Source: an uncultured Ruminococcus sp. (GTDB taxonomy: Bacteria > Bacillota_A > Clostridia > Oscillospirales > Ruminococcaceae). From it: DNA of 8,583 nt. The translations under genes were made by a program, and so were the position numbers. Location of the stretch: positions 1-8,583 of the forward strand of contig CACZPE010000264.1 of NCBI GenBank assembly GCA_902782875.1. Reading direction: 5' to 3'. The notes beneath the pieces are model-generated. The model saw nothing but the letters and a program-made list of their open reading frames with translations. It was not told where the DNA came from and did not search any database. Of the stretch, positions 4,588 through 8,583 are shown piece by piece. Positions within the stretch are counted from its first letter, which is position 1. Each line of letters opens with the position of its first letter.

Positions 4588-5712
4588 TTATATCTGTGCG
4601 CCCTTGCCGATATATATCGGATAGCTTGAAGAACCGGTGAGTATCTTGCCGTCGGTGATCTTCACAGCCTTGTCGGTGATGACGGAATCGATCGTGCAGT
4701 TCTTGCCGATCACAGTGTCCTGCATGATTATGGAGTTCTTTACAACAGATCCCTTTGCTACCCTTGCGCCTCTGAAGAGTATGGAATCCGTTACCTCGCC
4801 CTCGATTATGCATCCGTCAGCGACGATGGAGTTTCTTACCTTGGCGCCTATTGCGAATTTAGCGGGCGGATTGTCTCTTATCTTGGTATATATCGGGTTG
4901 CTGTCAAGGAAGAGCTTCTTTCTGTTCTCGGTGGAGAGCAGTGCCATATTAGCATCATAGAAGGTCTTGGTGGAGGTTATCTTGGAGAAGTAGTTGTCAT
5001 GCTTGTAGCCCATGATCTTGAATTCTCCGCAGCGGTCCTGGAGTATCGATCTTGCAAAGCTGTAGTGACCCTTTGCCGCACCCTCGGATATTATGGTCAT
5101 CAGGAGTGCCTTGGATATAACATAGGTATTGAGCGATACATTGCACTCGCCGCTGATGTGGGGATTTATCAGCACGTTGTTTATCCTGCCGTCATCGTCT
5201 ATGCCGAATACATTTGAGCGAACAGCAGCATCAAAATCGATATTCGCCCTTGCGTATACAGCTGTTATGTCAGCGCCGCTCTTTACATGATAATCGAGTA
5301 TCTTATCATAGTCAAAGCTTGTGACAACGTCGCAGTCGGACATGATGACATAGTCCGCAGCGGATGCCTTTATGAAATCGGTGATGCCGTAGAGGGCCTC
5401 AAGTCTGCCTCTGTACATACCGCTTGTAACGTTGGAGAAGGGAGGAAGAAGGTGAAGACCGCCTATCTTTCTTGCCATATCCCATTCTCTGCCCGAGCCG
5501 AGATGATCGAGCAGGGACTGATAGTTGGACTTTGTGACTACACCTACCTCGTCAACGCCTGAATTTGTCATGCTTGAAAGCACGAAATCTATCATTCTGT
5601 ATCTTCCGCCGAAGAGCACAGAACCCATCGTTCTTCTGCCTGTCAGCTCGGGGATAGCATCCTCGTGCATATTGGCAAAGATAAGTCCGAGTATATTCTT
5701 GTTAAGACTCAT
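4588..5712 (-). CDS. glgD: GlgD, regulatory/partner subunit of ADP-glucose pyrophosphorylase
   Basis: A 374-residue homologue of GlgC, known in Firmicutes to form a heterotetramer with GlgC that is more active than GlgC alone (family knowledge). The fold is a nucleotidyltransferase domain (about 1-250) plus a left-handed beta-helix of hexapeptide repeats (about 287-350). It keeps family blocks such as RRTMGSVLFGGRYRMIDFVLS (26-46) and NSGVDEVGVVTKSNYQSLLDHLGSG. The nucleotide-binding GGxGxRL loop is missing; the chain reads GLIFANMHEDAIPELTG there. The FEEKP motif with the sugar-phosphate-binding lysine is also absent, while an Asp is kept in YVIMSDCDVV. This is the normal picture for GlgD and argues against full catalysis on its own. 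The ATG at 5712 has AAGGCGGT 8 nt upstream. It follows glgC by 22 nt. Confidence 0.95.
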   Translation of the reverse strand: MSLNKNILGLIFANMHEDAIPELTGRRTMGSVLFGGRYRMIDFVLSSMTNSGVDEVGVVTKSNYQSLLDHLGSGREWDMARKIGGLHLLPPFSNVTSGMYRGRLEALYGITDFIKASAADYVIMSDCDVVTSFDYDKILDYHVKSGADITAVYARANIDFDAAVRSNVFGIDDDGRINNVLINPHISGECNVSLNTYVISKALLMTIISEGAAKGHYSFARSILQDRCGEFKIMGYKHDNYFSKITSTKTFYDANMALLSTENRKKLFLDSNPIYTKIRDNPPAKFAIGAKVRNSIVADGCIIEGEVTDSILFRGARVAKGSVVKNSIIMQDTVIGKNCTIDSVITDKAVKITDGKILTGSSSYPIYIGKGAQI

Positions 5713-5734
5713 TGTATGTTACCGCCTTTCCTGC

Positions 5735-6943
5735 TCACTTCTTCTTTATATCGGGCACCATCTGCTTAGGACCTACTACCTGTCCCTCAGCTATGGTCAC
5801 CTTGTGGCCTACGACTGCGATGCCCCAGTCGTCACGGTTCTCGACCGTTTCAGGCCTTGCGCCGATCCTGGCACCCTTTTCAACGACGGTATTCTCGCCG
5901 ACGATAGCGTACTCTACGGTAGCGCCTTCCTTGATTATGGAGCCGGGCATGATTATCGAGTCGGTAACGGTGGCGCCCTTTTCGATCGTAACGCCCTCGA
6001 AGATCACGGAGAAGTCGATATTGCCGTCTATGATGCAGCCTTCAGCGATCATGGAGTTCTCCACGTTCGCATTCTCTCCGATGTACTGAGGAGGAAGCAC
6101 GGGATTTCTCGAATACATCTTCCAGTCGGGATCATAGAGGTCTATGGGGATATTGGGGTTGAGTATATCCATATTTGCTTCCCAGAGGGAGTCGAGAGTT
6201 CCGACATCCTTCCAGTAGCCGTCAAACGCATAGGCTACGAGCTTTTCGCCTGCGTTCATCATATTGGGTATGATAGCCTTGCCGAAATCCTTGTCCTCAT
6301 CGGGATTGTTCTCGTTGTCTATCAGGTACTGTCTGAGCTTTGCCCATGTGAATACATATATACCCATTGATGCAAGGGTGGAGCGGGGATTCTTGGGCTT
6401 TTCCTCGAAATCGACGATATTGCCGTCGTCATCGGTTATCATGATGCCGAAGCGCGAAGCCTCCTCGAGAGGAACATCGAGCACTGCTATGGTAGCGTCT
6501 GCACCCTTGTCCTTATGGAACTGGAGCATGTCGTTGTAATCCATCTTGTAGATATGGTCGCCTGAGAGTATGATAACATACTCGGGGCTGTATCTGTCCA
6601 CAAATGCGATATTCTGGTATATAGCATTTGCTGTGCCCTTGTACCATTCAGCGCCGAGAGCGGTCTGATACGGAGGCAGGCAGTGAGCGCCGCCGTACTG
6701 CTTGTCAAGATCCCAGGGCTGGCCGTTGCCGATATAGTCGTTGAGTACGAGAGGCTGATACTGTGTGAGCACGCCTACCGTGTCGATACCGGAGTTAACG
6801 CAGTTGGAGAGCGGGAAATCTATTATCCTGTACTTGCCGCCGTAGGGAACAGCGGGCTTTGCCATATCCTGCGTCAGCGCATAGAGTCTGCTTCCCTGTC
6901 CGCCGGCGAGCAGCATTGCGACGCATTCTTTTTTAGTATACAT
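5735..6943 (-). CDS. glgC: Glucose-1-phosphate adenylyltransferase GlgC (ADP-glucose pyrophosphorylase)
   Basis: GlgC catalyses ATP + glucose 1-phosphate to ADP-glucose + PPi, the committed and usually allosteric step of glycogen synthesis. The 402-residue protein has the full set of active-site motifs. These are GGQGSRL (14-20) with Lys29 in [26 protein letters not shown] (34-53), [10 protein letters not shown] (127-136) with Asp129 as the catalytic base equivalent, and FEEKP (179-183) with Lys182 binding glucose 1-phosphate. [19 protein letters not shown] is at 241-259. The C-terminal third (from about 288) is a left-handed beta-helix. The ATG at 6943 is preceded by AGGAAGGAAG. It lies 26 nt after glgB and 22 nt before glgD, clearly in the same operon. 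With GlgD it should form the mixed tetramer typical of Firmicutes. Confidence 0.97.
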   Translation of the reverse strand: MYTKKECVAMLLAGGQGSRLYALTQDMAKPAVPYGGKYRIIDFPLSNCVNSGIDTVGVLTQYQPLVLNDYIGNGQPWDLDKQYGGAHCLPPYQTALGAEWYKGTANAIYQNIAFVDRYSPEYVIILSGDHIYKMDYNDMLQFHKDKGADATIAVLDVPLEEASRFGIMITDDDGNIVDFEEKPKNPRSTLASMGIYVFTWAKLRQYLIDNENNPDEDKDFGKAIIPNMMNAGEKLVAYAFDGYWKDVGTLDSLWEANMDILNPNIPIDLYDPDWKMYSRNPVLPPQYIGENANVENSMIAEGCIIDGNIDFSVIFEGVTIEKGATVTDSIIMPGSIIKEGATVEYAIVGENTVVEKGARIGARPETVENRDDWGIAVVGHKVTIAEGQVVGPKQMVPDIKKK

Positions 6944-6969
6944 ATCAAAACTTCCTTCCTTTGATTCTG

Positions 6970-8583
6970 TTATGCTTTATCGGGAGAGGCTTTTCTGCGT
7001 CCGCCTCTTTTCGGCTTTTCAGCTGTCCCGTCCGTCTTTTCATCAGCTTTGCCTGCGGCTTTCGGTGCTTTGTCAGCGGCCTTTCGTGCGGGCTTCTTTG
7101 CGGCAGGCTTTTCGACGCTTTCGGCCTTCGGCTTTCTTGTGCGCTTCGGCTTCTCTTCAGTCGGGGTCACATCCGTAGCCTCGGGCTTCTTTTTGGGGAT
7201 ATATCTGAGATATATAGCCGAAAGACCGGGGAGAGTGAGGGATATCGACCAGTCACAGCCGTGCATGGGCTCGTTTCTTGCCTTTATCCTGCCGTTGTCT
7301 ATCTCACCCGAGCCGCCGTACTTCAGGTCGTCTGTGCAGAATACCTGCTCGTATACGCCCTCATAGGGAACGCCTATCCTGTAGCCTGTGCGCGTTACGG
7401 GCACGAAGTTGCAGATAACGACGATCTCCTGAGGATTCTCGGGATCGGTAGCATCTATTCTCCTGAAAGCTATTATGCTCTGGGTATAGTCATCCGCGCT
7501 TATCCATTTGAAGCCGTCCCAGGAGTCATCATTCTTCCACATGGGAGAATTGTCAAGATAGAAATGGTTTATATCCTTGAAGAACTGATGCATCTTTCTG
7601 TGGCTCTCATAGCCTATGAGAAGCCAGTCAAGCTCCTTCTTGTAGTCCCATTCTATTACCTGTGCCAGCTCTGTGCCCATGAAGTTGAGCTTCTTGCCGG
7701 GGTGAGCCATCATATATGCGATGAATGCTCTTTCCGATGCGAACTTGCCCTCCATAGACGGGCTTGACATCTTGCCGAAGAGGGATGCCTTGCCGTGTAC
7801 TACCTCATCGTGGGATATGGGGAGTATATAGTTCTCCGAGAACGCATAGAAGAAGGAGAATGTGAGCTTGCCGTGGCTGTTTGCCCTGTATATCGGGTCT
7901 GTGCGCATATAGTCCAGGGTGTCGTTCATCCAGCCCATGTTCCACTTGAAGTTGAAGCCCAGGCCGCCTATATCCGCGGGCTTTGTTACCATAGGCCATG
8001 CGGTGGATTCCTCGGCTATCATCAGTACGTCGGGGTTCCTTGCGAATACAGCTGTGTTGAGCTTGCGCAGGAACTCGATCGCCTCGTAGTTCTCATTGCC
8101 GCCGTCCTTGTTGGGCCTCCACTCACGTCTGTCGTAGTCAAGGTAGAGCATTGAAGCGACAGCGTCAACTCTCAGACCGTCCACATGGAATTTCTCTATC
8201 CAGTATATAGCGTTCGAGATAAGGAAGCTCTTTACCTCGCCCTTGTTGTAGTCAAATACGCGGGTGCCCCAGGACAGATGCTCCTTCTTGAGGGGATCGG
8301 CATATTCATAGCAGTCGCCGCCGTCGAACTCGAAAAGACCTGCCGCATCCTTCGGGAAGTGTGCAGGAACCCAGTCGAGTATGACTGCGATACCGTTCTG
8401 ATGGAATATGTCTATCATCTTCATGAAGTCTTCGGGGGTGCCGAAGCGTGAGGTAGGCGCATAGTAGCCTATAATCTGATAGCCCCAGGAGCCGTCAAAG
8501 GGATATTCATTCAGCGGCATCATCTCAATATGGGTAAAACCCATTTTCTTTACATAAGGAATTAATTCCTTTTCCAATTCTGC
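6970..8583 (-). CDS. glgB: Glycogen branching enzyme GlgB (GH13), 5' end cut by window, with Lys/Ala/Pro-rich tail
   Basis: GlgB cuts an alpha-1,4 chain and re-attaches it as an alpha-1,6 branch. The window holds the last 537 residues; the frame is open through 8583, so the N-terminal domain (usually CBM48) and the start lie outside. The visible part begins in the GH13 barrel with [19 protein letters not shown] and DGSWGYQ. Conserved region I is [10 protein letters not shown], region [13 protein letters not shown] (nucleophile Asp about fragment residue 140), region [13 protein letters not shown] (acid Glu), and region [14 protein letters not shown]-terminal beta domain ends at about [11 protein letters not shown]. 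After it come about 74 extra residues (coding 7197-6973) rich in Lys, Ala, Pro and Glu, with KPKRTRKPK and KPKRGGRRK, resembling histone H1. The stop is TAA at 6972-6970. It is the first visible gene of the glgB-C-D-A operon. Confidence 0.96.
   Translation of the reverse strand, partial: AELEKELIPYVKKMGFTHIEMMPLNEYPFDGSWGYQIIGYYAPTSRFGTPEDFMKMIDIFHQNGIAVILDWVPAHFPKDAAGLFEFDGGDCYEYADPLKKEHLSWGTRVFDYNKGEVKSFLISNAIYWIEKFHVDGLRVDAVASMLYLDYDRREWRPNKDGGNENYEAIEFLRKLNTAVFARNPDVLMIAEESTAWPMVTKPADIGGLGFNFKWNMGWMNDTLDYMRTDPIYRANSHGKLTFSFFYAFSENYILPISHDEVVHGKASLFGKMSSPSMEGKFASERAFIAYMMAHPGKKLNFMGTELAQVIEWDYKKELDWLLIGYESHRKMHQFFKDINHFYLDNSPMWKNDDSWDGFKWISADDYTQSIIAFRRIDATDPENPQEIVVICNFVPVTRTGYRIGVPYEGVYEQVFCTDDLKYGGSGEIDNGRIKARNEPMHGCDWSISLTLPGLSAIYLRYIPKKKPEATDVTPTEEKPKRTRKPKAESVEKPAAKKPARKAADKAPKAAGKADEKTDGTAEKPKRGGRRKASPDKA

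Noticed and set aside
4496..4813. Minus-strand open frame of 105 codons between glgD and glgA
   Set aside because: Most of it is an alternative frame of the glgD C-terminus; the rest covers the intergenic hairpin, and there is no recognisable protein similarity.
5525..6370. Long plus-strand open frame of 281 codons
   Set aside because: It lies wholly antisense to glgC and the start of glgD, whose motifs are unmistakable. The translation shows no recognisable domain and no ribosome binding site was evident.
6961..7767. Plus-strand open frame of 268 codons
   Set aside because: It is the mirror of glgB; the Cys/Arg/Phe-rich start is just the complement of the Lys/Ala-rich tail codons.

Overview
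The window reads as a chromosomal segment of an anaerobic gut or rumen Firmicute, most likely of the Ruminococcus / Oscillospiraceae group (inference). The reasons are a glycogen cluster with the Firmicute-type GlgC/GlgD pair, the gene order M50 protease - scpA - scpB - DUF2953-like protein, roughly balanced GC with frequent ATA isoleucine codons, and strong AGGAGG-type ribosome binding sites. Every gene I can support lies on the minus strand, so transcription runs from high to low coordinates.

Region 1 (8583 to about 3036) is a glycogen synthesis operon, read glgB (5' part cut by the window edge) - glgC - glgD - glgA. GlgC makes ADP-glucose, GlgD is its non-canonical partner subunit, GlgA extends the alpha-1,4 chain and GlgB adds alpha-1,6 branches. 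Gaps are 26 nt (glgB-glgC), 22 nt (glgC-glgD) and 97 nt with a hairpin (glgD-glgA). A GC-rich hairpin follows glgA and probably ends the transcript.

Region 2 (about 2784 to 3071) has no gene. It holds a dense block of degenerate 7-nt repeats, a 23-nt inverted repeat (21/23 matching), and a short perfect hairpin between two copies of a 9-nt direct repeat. It looks like a small repetitive or MITE-like intergenic element.

Region 3 (2533 to 2783) is a 67-residue peptide gene with a very strong ribosome binding site and its own perfect 12-bp stem terminator. Its N-terminus matches the double-glycine leader consensus of exported peptides (bacteriocin or pheromone type), and its C-terminal part is acidic and then strongly basic. 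No maturation or export gene is visible nearby.

Region 4 (2468 to 1) is a second operon starting from an extended -10 promoter: an M50 site-2-protease-like membrane protein, scpA, scpB and a DUF2953-like membrane-anchored protein that runs off the window. Each junction is a 4-nt stop/start overlap, so translation is probably coupled. ScpA and ScpB join SMC to form the chromosome condensation complex.

The enzymes are ordinary family members. The less ordinary points are the orphan double-glycine peptide, the heptad-repeat element, a histone-H1-like tail on GlgB, and alanine in place of the usual lysine in the N-terminal K-x-G-G-L motif of GlgA.
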